Positions 42,727 to 54,940 of a DNA stretch of 64,000 bases are shown here, piece by piece; position 1 is the first letter of the stretch; each line of letters opens with the position of its first letter. The stretch comes from Saposhnikovia divaricata (Eukaryota > Streptophyta > Magnoliopsida > Apiales > Apiaceae). The position numbers were made by a program, and so were the translations under genes. Location of the stretch: the NCBI GenBank assembly GCA_036435485.1, contig CM071597.1, forward strand, positions 10,285,881 through 10,349,880, given 5' to 3'. The notes under the pieces were generated by a model that was not told the origin of the DNA, did no database searches, and was given only the letters and a program-made list of their open reading frames with translations.

Positions 42727-44206
42727 ATTACACTTAAATGTATAAATAAATTCATCTTATTTTCATAAAATATTTTCATCAAATTTCTTTTAAAAATTTA
42801 TTTTATAATAGCATATTCTAAAATAACTAAGTATTTTTTTCCAAGAAAAACTTCTCATTTCAATGAAAACATAAAAAGTTTTATGTTGTGACATAATTAA
42901 TTATAAAAAAATTTAAAATTATTAGATAACTCTTTTCCGAAAATTCTTGTGGTAATTTGGAGTAATACTATATATATACATTTTGTAACTTTGCCATGAC
43001 ATTTCTTTTTAAATCTAAATCCAAGCAAAAGTTATTTAAATTGGTATGTTGATTCAGAATGTGTGTAGTTGATATAAATTTAAAAAATATTTGTTATAGG
43101 TATAGATTCTTTTTTTACAAAACATGGTCATTTTTGGTTAAATTGTTTTTTTAACTATTCTTTGTTAAATTGTAAAAAATCATATATTAAAAATTACGTA
43201 GTATAATACTCTAATAATAAACAAATAATAAAATTATAAGAATACAAATATGTAATGAAAATGTTACAAAAAGTAACCAAAAAAAACATATTACCCTTCA
43301 TAATAAACAATTTCATATAAGAAATGGTCTATTTCAACAAAAGTAATCAATAACTTATTAAAAGAAATTAAATTGATAAATTCGACTCCTTTGAGTTTAT
43401 TCACATGTATAACTGGTATTCTATTTTATCGATTATGAATGTGATGATGTATTTATAAAATCATATTCATGAAATTAGATTTTTTTGATTTTTTCACTTA
43501 CCTAATCACATACATCATTATGCATGATGTATATTACCATTTCTTCCAAAAAATTTGAATAGATTTTAGTAAATAATAATTATATCTTGGTTAAAAGGGT
43601 GAAGTATTTTCCTTATACGATACACCTTTTTCTTGAAAAAGTTGAAATTTTTTAAAAATTAAATTTTAATTATACATTACATGTAAGTATTTTCATTTTT
43701 TCAGAAGAATTGAGAATTTTAGGATATTATATTTTAATTACCTGTTACATTGGAAGTATTCCATTATACAGCTGGAATGAGAATTTTTATATACCTTACA
43801 TAAGAAATTTAACATTTTTTATGGGTTAGAAACTTCTAGAGAACTCTACTCTAGTCTATTTAAGAAAAAATTGTACTGTAAGTTTGCTTCACTCCCTCCT
43901 TTGTTCAGATCTCATCCATTTTTCACAATAGCTTTATACATCTTTGTCAAAAGTAAGTAAACACCCATAAGATTTTCAAAATGAATACATCTTGACAATC
44001 CATTGTTTAGAGAGATTGATTACAATTATTTCAATATTTTATGTAGGTGGTACCTGATACAAGTATTCCTCGGATCATATGGTAAGTGAAATGAGTATGA
44101 AAATCTTTTAAGATTAAGTTGAAAACTATTGAATCATTTTTTGTTATTGTCTATTAAGAAACAAATATGTACATACTTGACATCTCACAATAAATAGTAA
44201 ATTATT

Positions 44207-44239
<33 letters not shown>

Positions 44240-46015
44240 TCTATTATTGTTATTATTGAAATGTCATAAAAATAATTTGGAATATTTACTATCTCCTGTC
44301 ATTATTATTTTATTTTATTTTCAAAATGATCTTGTTTGAGAATTAGGAAATTTTTGATTGGGAGGTTTCATTGAAAAACATGAATTTTTATCTACCATGT
44401 TTTACTTCATTTTTCCTTAAATAATTAACTCAATGAAAATGCAGTTATCTCTGAGAACAAAACGCCTATTATGCTTAATATTTTTATTTGATCTGTTTTT
44501 TAATTATCCGTTTTATTCAAGTAGTTGGTTTTTTCCCCCAAATTGCCAGAAACATATCTACTATTTGATAATACAATTTAACAATGCTATAGTTACCCCC
44601 ACAACTCCATGCCTAACATGTTTACTTTAAAATTTATTTATGTGAAATGATGATTCTTCTAAATTAAAGCTACTTAATTTACATATTATATAAAGTGGCC
44701 AAAGGAAGAGAGGGGTCTCTAAAGAAGCTGAAAAGACGTCCAGCCCGACTTCCCAGTGTTAGTGTGGTGATGAGGCAAGGATATGTAGATGGAAGATATT
44801 CACTGGTATAGTATGCTATGCACACATATAACTTTATCTGTTTGTGGAATATAGAGAATTTTATACATGAGTAAAAATTTTCTTTTTGTAATCATGTTGC
44901 AATAGACTACTCCTCGAAGTTTTTGTGAATCACACTTGCCAGAGTGTGATGACAAAGTTGTGTTAGTAGGTGAAGATGATAAAGAGTACATCACAGAGTT
45001 TGATGCAGCGAAAGGCACACTTGCCAGAGTGTGATGACAAAGTTGTGTTAGTAGGAAAGAGTTTGTTGTTGGAAACAAATTGGTCCACCGTGATGCTGTA
45101 GTCATCGAAAAAATCAGCTCTCTCAAGTTTAAGGTAACCTTAATTATGTAAATATCTACTCCTAAGTTATTGCATGTATTTAATTTATTGAATGACGAGT
45201 TTGTGTTTTTTGCTTTTGAATTTTACTATAGTATGTACTTGTACCAAAATGCAATGAGACTGGATTTGGTAAAAGCAACAGAATGCCCCTGACGGATGGG
45301 TTGCATCATCACTCAGCTTCTTGTTCCGAAACTGAACTTAAATTCTAGCTTGTCTATAGTTTCTAGCCTGCAATCTTATACACATAAGTGTATGATATAA
45401 AACTGAGAACAGAAATGAAAGACACCAGAGTTTGCTCGTCCAAAAGACTTGTGTTTTTCATTGATACTCCTAGTACTTAAATAGAACTGTTAAAAGGATA
45501 AGAGAAATAGAAGACTCCTACTCAACTACTTTAACTCAGCTGCAACAAACTAGTCAGCCACACGACCAGTTCAACTACACACCTACCAGATAAATTACAT
45601 TGTCGATTTATTCGAGAAACAAATAACAAAATAGATAATAAAAGTTAACAAATATCAGATTAAGACCAACATTGTCAAGATCACTCTCATCTTGTCAAGC
45701 AGCTAGTTGAGCCCATTCCTTGATACTCGTCACATATGCATAGCTACGTACCTCAGGTCCAATGCTCCTAATATAATCGTCATCCATCCAATCATAGGAT
45801 TTTAATTCCTAGTTATATATCTGCAAGTTTTTTAAACATCCTCTAGATACATATTAGTATCATATTAGACCTATCAAGTTGGTTAACATTCTCATTTAGA
45901 ATTCTACCGTATTCGAAATTCGACCAGAATCGAATTTCCACCTAGTTTATCTAACTCATTCCTTTGGACAATTTTTATTTTAAAATCTACACAAAATGAC
46001 AAGTCAAGAATCTCA
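42727..46015 (-). repeat. Right arm of the large inverted repeat
   Basis: Partner of 37471-42127, from ATTACACTT (42727) to CAAGTCAAGAATCTCA (46015). It contains a solo LTR (45355-45671) that the left arm lacks. Gene content is the B3 exons of copy 4, facing away from the centre. Confidence 0.9.
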
Positions 46016-47140
46016 CATGTGAATGTAATTTAGTTTTAGATGCCTTACCCTGAACTATATACGATCTTTCTTTTTTTGTAGGTATCTATAGCGAAAGGAC
46101 CTTCTTCCTTACCGGAGTCTTTGCTAGCTAGAACAACATGACATAGGCTCAACTGCTTCTCCCACAACTCGGGCAGGTACTATACTAAACTGATTTTAGA
46201 CTGTTATAAATATAAATAGTATCAACAGTTGTTTTTGGTTAAATTTGTACTTGTCTAAAAGTTTAGCTTTACTACAAAATTTATTGCGAAAATTCTCATG
46301 ATCTATAACTTGAAAAAAACCCTTTGATCAGTTAACATCCTCGATTTTGAATGGCATTTTGTTGTCATTACTTCTTTTAATAATTTTTAAAAATATTGGA
46401 AATGTCAATTCTTCATTACGTACTCTTTATTAATTGGTGTTCGAATGTTATATTAAAAATGAAGCCTCAACGGATATAGGTAGCGGTAGCTGTAACATGG
46501 CTGTAGAGAAGGCTGCAAGTTCACGTCAACTTGTTTCAAGACCTGATAACAGATCTCTGCAAACAAACAGTACCGGTACAACAAATCTGCATCCAGACAA
46601 CGATGGGGCAAACTTCGTTGATCTCTCGCGGTTCTGATGTTTTGAGGAAGCTAGAAGAAGACAATGTTATCAAGTATTACGAGCTCTGTTGCTCCCAGAA
46701 GATGTACCTCCATAGAAACCTTCTTGTAGTTTGCAATTCTGCATTTATTGCTGCACTGATCTTAGAGCTGGTTGATATTTCCGAGGAAATTAGATGCAGC
46801 AATCTGAACACCCCACGTGATTTGTACAAAAAGTGGCACATTAAGTTGTATGGTATTGAGTGCTTGGGTATGGAGGTTGGATTTCTTCAGAGGCGACTGC
46901 AGCTCAGCTCTTGCATGCATGCAATCCAAATAGAGAAGCGAAACGGAAGAGGATGGAAGAAGCAAGAGCTGGTAAAGATATTACTGAGGCAAAGTTAAAG
47001 CAGATGCAAGAGACTTTAAATAGTTAATAAAGCAGATGCAAGAGACTTTAAATAGTTAATAAAGAAATTGCAGGTTTAGAGACAGAAGAGGATAGGGAAG
47101 TATGCACCTACCTTGATGAAGTCCGTGCGCCATGGTGATT
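44694..47140 (+). pseudogene. B3-domain gene, copy 4 (most complete, but broken)
   Basis: Exon about 44694-44805 encodes AKGREGSLKKLKRRPARLPS and ends at GTATAG. Exon 44906-45133 encodes PRSFCESHLPECDDK but then carries a 41-bp duplication (CACTTGCCAGAGTGTGATGA..., 44930-44970 and 45018-45058) that replaces the central B3 segment and brings a stop. Exon 46082-46176 follows. The C-terminal exon (about 46470-47140) encodes VIKYYELCCSQKMYLHRNLL and CLGMEVGFLQRRLQ, the conserved C-terminus of At5g42700/At3g19184-like B3 proteins. A one-base frameshift lies near 46635, and a 33-bp duplication (about 47000-47060) adds stops. A solo LTR sits in an intron. It is a pseudogene whose exon order matches an intact ancestor. 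Confidence 0.78.
45355..45671 (-). mobile_element. Solo LTR (copia-like), 317 bp
   Basis: Flanked by TTGTC on both sides (45350-45354 and 45672-45676). The left arm keeps the uninterrupted TTGTC site near 37795-37812. On the minus strand it starts TGTTGGTCTTAATC. The other end (ACTATA) is worn. No internal region or partner LTR is present. Confidence 0.82.
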
Positions 47141-47571
47141 CACAATATCTGCTTTCTAACATCGAAGAAGAATTTATTTTGTTGTCACATTAAACAGATG
47201 TAATTAAGTGGAATTATGTTGTACTTTTGTCTTAAGTTTTTATAGAATTTAACATTATTTTAACCTATCGATTAGATTCGGTGTTCCCAGATATAATTTG
47301 GCAAACTTAGGTATAAGTTCTTTTATTATAAGATGTGTACATGGTGCACCAGTTATTGATTACTTTCTGTCATTGGTATGACAAAGTTAGTGCCACTCTT
47401 TCGGTTCTTCACAAATAAAGCCTGTGTGAATGCAATTAAAAGTTTAAGTCTATATATAAGAGGCCAGTTTTATTTGTTGCACAAAAAAATTGAGTTCAAA
47501 CTATAAAAGGTGGCAGTTCATCAATGCTTTCACATCCCTCGGGCAAGCCACCTTCCCCGAGTTTTATGTAT
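47141..47571. other. 3' flank of B3 copy 4
   Basis: AT-rich; nothing recognised. It probably contains the ancestral 3' end and intergenic spacer before the next 5' module. Confidence 0.4.
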
Positions 47572-47970
47572 ATTTTAATGTGGAATGGGTTTGAAAAACA
47601 ATTTAATTTTACAAACCAACACAAACTCGACTCGAATTCGATTCAACTCGAAATGTTATGAACTCGAACTTGACTCATTTGTTAACAAGTTCGAGTAAAA
47701 ACAACAGAACCTAATCGATAATGTAATCGAGTTTGATTCGTCTCGTTAAAAAAAATTCAAACTCGAACTTGACAAGAAAGAGCTCGACTCAACTCGATTC
47801 TTTACGACCTTATATATATCTGATATGTGATTATATTTTTTGATATCCTGAAAAATGATGTGCATCTATAATTTAAATAACAATATATAATTTGACGATA
47901 ATTAAAATTTTCATATGTTAGCGAAAGTTTAAAATTATAAATATTATAGGTACTTGATATTTATGTTTAC

Positions 47971-48017
<47 letters not shown>

Positions 48018-48891
48018 CCATTTTAATAATATAGCACGATGTTAGCCATCATATTCTTACCAAAAAATGTAAATTATAACAAAAATAATATATGAATATG
48101 CATATTAAAATATTAAATATAGAGGTATTAATATGTTATAATTAGTTAGATTAAACAGATTAAATATAACAGTATTAATATGCAATAATGAGAAATGTGA
48201 AGTGTTAAAATAGTAATTTCAGTAATATATAATAGAACTAGGGTTTTGAAACTTCTCACTTGCCACTATATATACATATTGAGATGCGTGTCTCATTCTA
48301 AAAATAAGAAGCGGTAGCTGCTAGAGAGATACACATTGATGGGCTAGTACCATTGAAATAGATCGTAAGACGATTTTTAAGCAATCAATTGGATACGACA
48401 GATTTATGGATTGTGGAAGTGGGATATGTTGGGATTCATCGTAGATCTTTCATTCTCGACTTCAATCGATCGGTAAAATTCTGACCTTTTGAATTAACAA
48501 TTTTTGCATGAATTCTCAAAACATTTTTGGAATCTGATTTTAAATATTGACATTTCACCGTGTTTATGTCTCAATCAACCCCTTTATCCATTCATAGTTC
48601 CCTAGCTAACACAATCTCTACAACTGGAGTGTTGTTTTTAATTAGTGATTATTGCCAAATTTGCGAGGTTTTTACTCGATTTTTTGTTGATCAATCTTTC
48701 TATATTATGCCTCCTAAAATGCGAAGTATCTAAATTTTATATAAATCCATTAAGTAAATCATCATCTTAATCAATTTGCACCATGTATAATCAAAAGTCG
48801 AACTTTATGAAATAGATAATTCTATGTAATGCAGGTATATACACATATTATTATTACTTTTAATCTTAAATTGATTTGTATCTTGACTACA
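47572..48891 (+). repeat. B3-locus 5' module, copy 2
   Basis: Partner of 21532-22866. It includes the TCGA-rich stretch, a TA microsatellite (47975-48015) longer than in copy 1, the TATA box and the leader (CACATTGATGGGCTAGTACC). It follows B3 copy 4 directly, as expected for a tandem array in which each gene begins with this module. No B3 exon follows before the TRIM cluster. Confidence 0.8.
48267..48274 (+). promoter_or_regulatory. TATA box of the second 5' module
   Basis: TATATATA in GCCACTATATATACATATTG, at the same place as at 22207. Confidence 0.55.
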
Positions 48892-49264
48892 TTTATTAAA
48901 ACACCCATTAATTTTTAAGAACATCTGTTAATCAAATTGCTACTTGCTGAGTTATGTAGCTCACCCCTTTTCTAATATTTCAGGTTCCGATTTTGGAACC
49001 ATAATAAGAATAAGGATGTGAACCTTTTGGATTTTCGTGCAAACTGCAAGATGCATTTATTGGATTAGATTCTTGCCATTATTAGAATAAAATTCGATTT
49101 TTGAATATTAAACTTGTGGAGCTGCGTCTTCGATTTTGTGTTTTAGACTATTGAATTTTACCGTTGCTGCTGTGACTTTCGTTAAATTTAAATTTATTGA
49201 AAAAAGAATCCGTTATATTTAAGTTTCATTTTTAGAATTTATATCCCGAAAATTCAGGATGTTA
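48892..49264. other. Unclassified spacer
   Basis: No coding recognised. The last bases (AATTCAGGATGTTACAGTATG) look like the end of a TRIM-type LTR of the GATGTTACA class. Confidence 0.4.
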
Positions 49265-50370
49265 CAGTATGTATCAACCCGGGTCAAATCTCGAGTCTTT
49301 CTTAATTGAAAATCGGGTCAGGTCCCGATTCCGAATTCGAAATATGCCAAAGTAAACTAACCCAGTTACAACCAATTTGGGTTATCCACAAGCCCAGCAC
49401 AGCCTCTCAGATAATCATGATTTGTTCGTGTTGGGAATCGAAATCCTATTTATCTCCTATTAAGCTCATTCCATAACCATTATGCCATACTTAGTTTTTT
49501 TCTTCTGAATACGTAGGCTTATAGGCTTACAATTGAGTATCTGTTCTAAGAAAATTCTCAAATGAGTCAGAGTGGAACCTAGGTCCTGGCATGTGACAAC
49601 TCGGGTCAAATCCTGAATTATTTTCGAAAATTGGGTTAAGTCCCGATTTTGAATTCGAAATAAGCCAAAATAAACTGACCTAGTTACAGCTAACTTGGGT
49701 TGTCCACAAGCCCACCACAGGCCCCAAAAGTTCATTATTTATTGGTGCACCTGGTAGTAGTACCACGAATTATAAATTGAACTAATGTCCCAAATCTCCT
49801 CGATGTGGGACTGGGGTGTTACAAACTCCCCCACTTAAACTCCTGACGTACTCGTCAGGCCAGAACGGATATCCCATAGGTTCTGGATCGTTCCTCTCTA
49901 GCCATTGTGGGATAATACCGGCTGGTTTCGTGTCCCCACCTCCGGACCTCTGTTATAACATCCAAGCCTACAATCGAATGTATACCAGACGCAACAACCC
50001 AACATAGGTCAGCTCAAAAGAGCTAGCAATTTGATACATATTAGTTATTGACTTGTATTTATAAAGGACCAAAATACTCAATTTAATCGATTTAGGATTT
50101 TACAAACACCCCCACTTATAAGATTGACGTCCTCGTCGAGCCTACACACAAACTTACTAAACCCAGGAAGTGCCTCTACACTTTCGACTGGGCAGAGCTC
50201 TGATACCATTTATAACATCTAAGTCTACAATCGAATGTATATCAGACCCAACAACCCATTACAAGTTAGTCCAAAAGAGCTAGCAATTTGATATACATTA
50301 ATTTTTGACTTATATCTATAAAGGACCCGAATACTCTTAATTAAATCGACGTGGGATGATACATTATGTA
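49265..50370. mobile_element. Cluster of TRIM-type LTR fragments
   Basis: Blocks at 49265-49435 and 49595-49825 match the second LTR type at 38644-38873 (CGGGTCAAATC, TTGGGTT(A/G)TCCACAAGCCCA, CGATGTGGGACTGGGGTGTTACA). Blocks at about 49952-50105 and 50212-50365 match the first type. An inverted primer site (AGAGCTCTGATACCA, 50194-50208) and inverted polypurine tracts (CTCCCCCACTTAAACTCC; CCCCCACTTATAAG) lie between them, so the elements are on the minus strand. No coding. Several insertions and partial deletions are likely superimposed. Confidence 0.75.
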
Positions 50371-50393
50371 TGAACTTGGTTTTGTTTTCACTT

Positions 50394-50584
50394 ACTGATT
50401 TGTACCTGTTTTTGTTTACACTTAGTTGTATCTGCACCTGATTGTGTATGCACCTAGTTGTGTTTGCATTTAGTGGTATTTGCACATGGTTGTACTTTCA
50501 CTTAGTGGTGTTTGCACTTGGTCATGTTTGCAGTTAGTTGTATTTGCATTTAATTGTGTTTGCACCTGGTTGTGTTCCCATCAA
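50394..50584 (+). repeat. 16-bp minisatellite, about eleven units
   Basis: Units of TTGTGTTTGCACCTGG with frequent substitutions (TTGTATTTGCATTTAA, TGGTGTTTGCACTTGG) run head to tail. They stop at GTTCCCATCAAGTTAGAGAGCC. Confidence 0.9.
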
Positions 50585-51959
50585 GTTAGAGAGCCAAATG
50601 CTTCCATTAATTTGGAGAGCCTAAATGCTCCCACTAAGTTGTAGAGCCAAATGCACTTTGGTCGTTAAATTATAAAGAATGAAGACTAAACATACAAATT
50701 TGAAGGCCCAATTCTATATTTTAATAAATTGTTCTTATTGGGGGATCAGTGGTAATTAATCATGGCGATACACTCTTGGGATCCTACCATGTATTCTGGT
50801 AAGTTGTCCTTATTAGAGGGTTTCAATTAAGATGCCCTGCATGACATTCGTTTGGGAGAACTTGCCCTGTAGTCTGATGGGTTTTCCTTATCGGGAATAA
50901 GGACACGTTTGTACATTTGGAATAAACCATGATTGTCCCTGTAATTGTTGAAGAGGAAAGAGCTGGTAGCGGTTGATGTTAGCTCAAATAGTTAGGGTTA
51001 ATGTTGTATCCGTGAAGTCCTAATTCACAATTGAGCATTGGGGTCATTTGGTCTAGGCTCCATCGTATGGGCTCTCCTAAACGGGCTTTCCAACTTGAGG
51101 ACTATGTCGGCCAGTTACGAGTAGGCTGGGCCTGATAGCAAAGAGACCTACTTCTAATGGGCTAAGATTACTTGCTCTCCAAGAACTACATGTGCTTGAT
51201 TCCCTATAAATGGGGATACGTACGCACATTGTGAGGGGTTGGAAGTGAAGAGCTCAGCGAGCCACCACCAAAAAACTCTTACAATTGCAGCCACAAATTC
51301 ATCACAACCACCAGACTTTGATGACTTTTCCGGTGAAGAACCACTATCACAGATCTGAATCCGGCGAACAGCCTTGAATTTTGTTATAAAAAATTCCTCC
51401 GTTAATGGTATTGATATACAACCGTGGGTATTTACCAAACAATCAATTCATTAATTAACAATTAAATAAAGATGTAATCGATTTTATTTCTGTTAGGTCC
51501 TATATAGAAGTTATATTATAAACATAATATTAATATGATTCGATGCATACATAGTTAAACAAACGATAATTTATTGATTGTATATGTGGAATTACATTTA
51601 TTATAATATCCAAAATTTAAAAAACTACTTTTTTATACATTATGAGTGATTTGTTTTATACGCTAAAGATGAGGTTGAGGTTGACAAAGGAATTTAATAA
51701 TAAAGTTAATATGCATAGTTAGACATCATATTTTATTCCATTTATTATGCTTTACATCTCCAAAATTTGTAGAATAATCTAGAGCATTACTCTTTTTATT
51801 TATTACATATAGGCTATATCTAGGATTAAAGTTAATCGAATAATCTAGAATACTATACGTTACATCTATGATTTGTTTTATACTAAAGAGTTGAGATTGA
51901 GAGAGTAATCTAGAACACTACCTTTTTTATACATTCCTATTGGAATTATTTAAATCTTA
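50585..51959. other. Unclassified, partly LTR-like DNA
   Basis: 50590-50660 repeats a word close to AGAGCCAAATGC about three times. 50730-51440 is less AT-rich, with a TATA-like CCTATAAATGGGG at 51204 and a short leader-like stretch (GAAGAGCTCAGCGAGCCACC). This could be an LTR promoter of an unrecognised element. I found no terminal repeats. 51450-51959 is AT-rich without features. Confidence 0.35.
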
Positions 51960-52107
51960 TTTGATATTCTTACCAAAAATTTTAAACAAACAAATATCTT
52001 ATATAATTAATATGCACATAAAACAATAATTACGAAGATACGAAAGGTTAAAAATGGTAATTTTAGTAGCCTAATAGAATAGGGTTTTGAAGGTTTCCTC
52101 TTGCCCC

Positions 52108-52115
52108 TATATATA
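52108..52115 (+). promoter_or_regulatory. TATA box of the third 5' module
   Basis: TATATATA in GCCCCTATATATACATGAAATG, aligned with 22207 and 48267. Confidence 0.55.
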
Positions 52116-52754
52116 CATGAAATGTATCTCATTCTCAACATACTACATATACATGAAATGTATCTCATTCTCAACATACTACAGCCAGAGCAACCAGAGA
52201 AGGAGAGAGAGACCAGGCTAATACCATACCCCTTGTTATAGTTCGTTATTGTACTCCTTGTTACAATTCGTAAAACGATTATCAATCAATTGTTAGGATA
52301 CGATAGAGACATAGATTGTGCAAGGCGATATGATAGGATTTGTAGATCTTTCATTCTCCACTTCAATCAACTAGTAAAATTTCAGCCCTTTGAATTAATA
52401 ATATGTGCATGAATCCTCGGATAGAATTTTTGGATTCGGGTTAAATATAATGACTTTTTGTTGTGTTTATTTTTCAGTCACCCCCTTATTAGTTTAGCAA
52501 AATAGATTTTGAAAATTTGAATTCGCCGTTGAAATCCTTGGCTACTTTTTAAATCTCACCTGAGTAACACTACCATAGATAAGATTAATATAATCTTTAA
52601 AATTGGAGTGTTTTGTTGTTAGTAATTATTTCCATATTTGTTAGGATTTTACTCCATTTGTTGACTAATTTTGCTATATAATGCTTGTGAACTACAAAGC
52701 ATGACAATTTTATCTGAATCGTTTAATTAACTCATCATCTTAATTTATATATAC

Positions 52755-52783
52755 ATACATACATGCATACATACATACATACC

Positions 52784-52818
<35 letters not shown>

Positions 52819-52910
52819 GGTGAGAACACATATGAACAGTTGTTCTCTATACTTTTAAAAGGAATATGAACAATTGTTCTACACTTTTTAAAGGAGTGTA
52901 GAACAACTGT

Positions 52911-52975
<65 letters not shown>
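52755..52975. repeat. Compound microsatellites inside the third module intron
   Basis: (ACAT)n, (CA)n, (TA)n, then a short fold-back (GAACA(A/G)TTGTTCT facing copies) and a long (TA)n at about 52914-52970. Confidence 0.9.
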
Positions 52976-52977
<2 letters not shown>

Positions 52978-53323
52978 ATGTATGTGTGTTTTTTTCCTTA
53001 AATTGGAAAAGTTTTAGTTTATTTTTTTAAAACAAAACCTAAAGTCAAAGTCAATCTAAAACATAATTCTACGTAATGTGAGTATGCATAATATATATTA
53101 TTGATTACTTTTAAATCTTGAATCAATTAATCTTTTGAATATATTTTGAATGTATAATAAGTCAAACTAAATTAAGTTGGATTTTAGACTTTTAATGTTT
53201 ATTAATAAAAGTCATATATCAAATTTTGTTTGCTTTAGTTATTAATTCATTAAATATTTTTATTTGCAGGAAACAATGAAGAATGTGCTCCAAGAAAAGA
53301 GTGAGGTCCACACTTATTTGCAG

Positions 53324-54184
53324 GTAATTTTTAAATTCTTATAACAATTTTTTTTTGAAGTTTGTGAAAATAGGAAGTGACAATTTATATTTATTTAACT
53401 AAAGATATTAAAAAAAATATGCCTAACTTTTACTTGTGCAAAGTGCAAATATATATATATATGTATTAAGTTAATATAGTTGAGAATCTAAAGTACTCTT
53501 GTTAATTTTTGGAATTAATACACCAATTATTTACTATGTGCTTGTGCACATAGTTCTCTATGAAAACATGCCACCCTAAAATTAGGTTTAACTTTACTTT
53601 TAATATAGAAACATTTCAAATCTTTACAAAATATAAAATTATCATCTCAATTAAAGTGTTCAAGCAAATCATCTAAGTTATTTAGCTAGAAGGGTTAATG
53701 TTAAAATATTTTCGAAAAATAAGACACCTAGTTAAGATACAAAATACCCAACTCTCCTTCCATGCACATCCATTAGATTTGGGGCCCTCTCTAGTAATTT
53801 AGTAATTTGGAGGCCTAATTTGGATCGATCTAAGGATCGGACGTAAATCCTTGTCCAGATATTTCGAATATTAGATTGATTGTTTGAGTTGCTTATGCTT
53901 GTCTCGATATTTCTAATATTAGATTGATTGTTTGAGTTGCTTATGCGGGTAGGGTGATGAATTGACAAGAGGACTTTTTTTTGGTAGAAGAGTTGTCTTG
54001 GAACTAGTAAGTGAAATCCAACTACAATATTTTTAGAAATTTTTTGGAATAAAATATCAAAACTAGCCGAATTTTTCTGGACCTTAGAGTTTATATTATA
54101 CAAAATATAAAAAATTTAAAATAATACTGATGTTGAATGAAAAATAAAGAAGTGATAATTTTTTATTAAGTTTTTATTCACATT

Positions 54185-54270
<86 letters not shown>

Positions 54271-54438
54271 GTAGCCATATAATTTTGGAGGCCTAGGTAC
54301 AATGCCTAGGGCAACTCCCAGCTTGTGATAAGATTAAATTTAAATCCTACCAACAATTTCGGGCATACCACCTTGTGTTCGTGTTACCAAAAAACACAAT
54401 TTTCTTTAACAACCATCAGATTAGGTCTAAATCATAGA

Positions 54439-54528
<90 letters not shown>

Positions 54529-54532
54529 GTAT
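53324..54532. other. AT-rich spacer with a 60-bp tandem duplication and long microsatellites
   Basis: A unit with CGATATTTCTAATATTAGATTG and TTGTTTGAGTTGCTTATGC is tandemly duplicated at about 53855-53945. A (TA)n run of about 40 units lies at 54187-54267 and an (AAT)n run at about 54457-54528. No coding recognised. Confidence 0.7.
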
Positions 54533-54940
54533 AAGTAAAGTTCTATAAAGTACTCATTTAATTGGAATACTTGGAGTACATATACATTTTGCATTCAAAA
54601 GTTTACAAACTTTATTATTTTGCAAAGCTTATTACATGAACATTATTATTTCATTGAAAATCTTGAAAATTTTGTATGTTTTACTAACAAAATATTGCAA
54701 AATGAATTATTCTGCGAAACACATTTGGGTTGCAAAACATATATGTTCTGATTGCAAAACATAAAGGATTTTCAAGATGAACTTATTGCAAAACATACAT
54801 GATTTTCAAGATTATCAATGAAATTATGATATTCATATAACAAGGTTTGCAAAATAATAAATTTTAAAATATTTTGAATGCGTAACGTATATGTACTCCA
54901 AATACTCCAATTAAATTAGTACTCTATATAACTTTTCTCA
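54533..54940. mobile_element. MITE related to the palindrome-centre element
   Basis: AAGTAAAGTTCTATAAAGTAC at the left and the reverse complement at the right (CTATATAACTTTTCTCA), with shared internal words (TTTGCAAAGCTTATTACATG, GATTTTCAAGAT). It is about 190 bp shorter than the copy at 42128-42726 and lies between AAT microsatellites. Confidence 0.78.

Larger units (their letters stand above)
51960..53323 (+). pseudogene. B3-locus 5' module, copy 3, with small coding exon
   Basis: More diverged copy of the module: GGGTTTTGAAGG, then a TATA box at 52108, then a leader in which about 38 bases (ATACATGAAATGTATCTCAT...) are tandemly duplicated (52111-52150 and 52148-52187). It continues with GATAGAGACATAGATTGTG and an intron. 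Exon 53270-53323, between TTTGCAG and GTAATT, encodes ETMKNVLQEKSEVHTYLQ, the same exon as at 23040. No B3 exon follows within the window, so this copy is a 5' fragment. Confidence 0.6.

Noticed and set aside
51154..51438. Minus-strand frame of 94 codons
   Set aside because: No family resemblance; the plus strand looks like an LTR leader.
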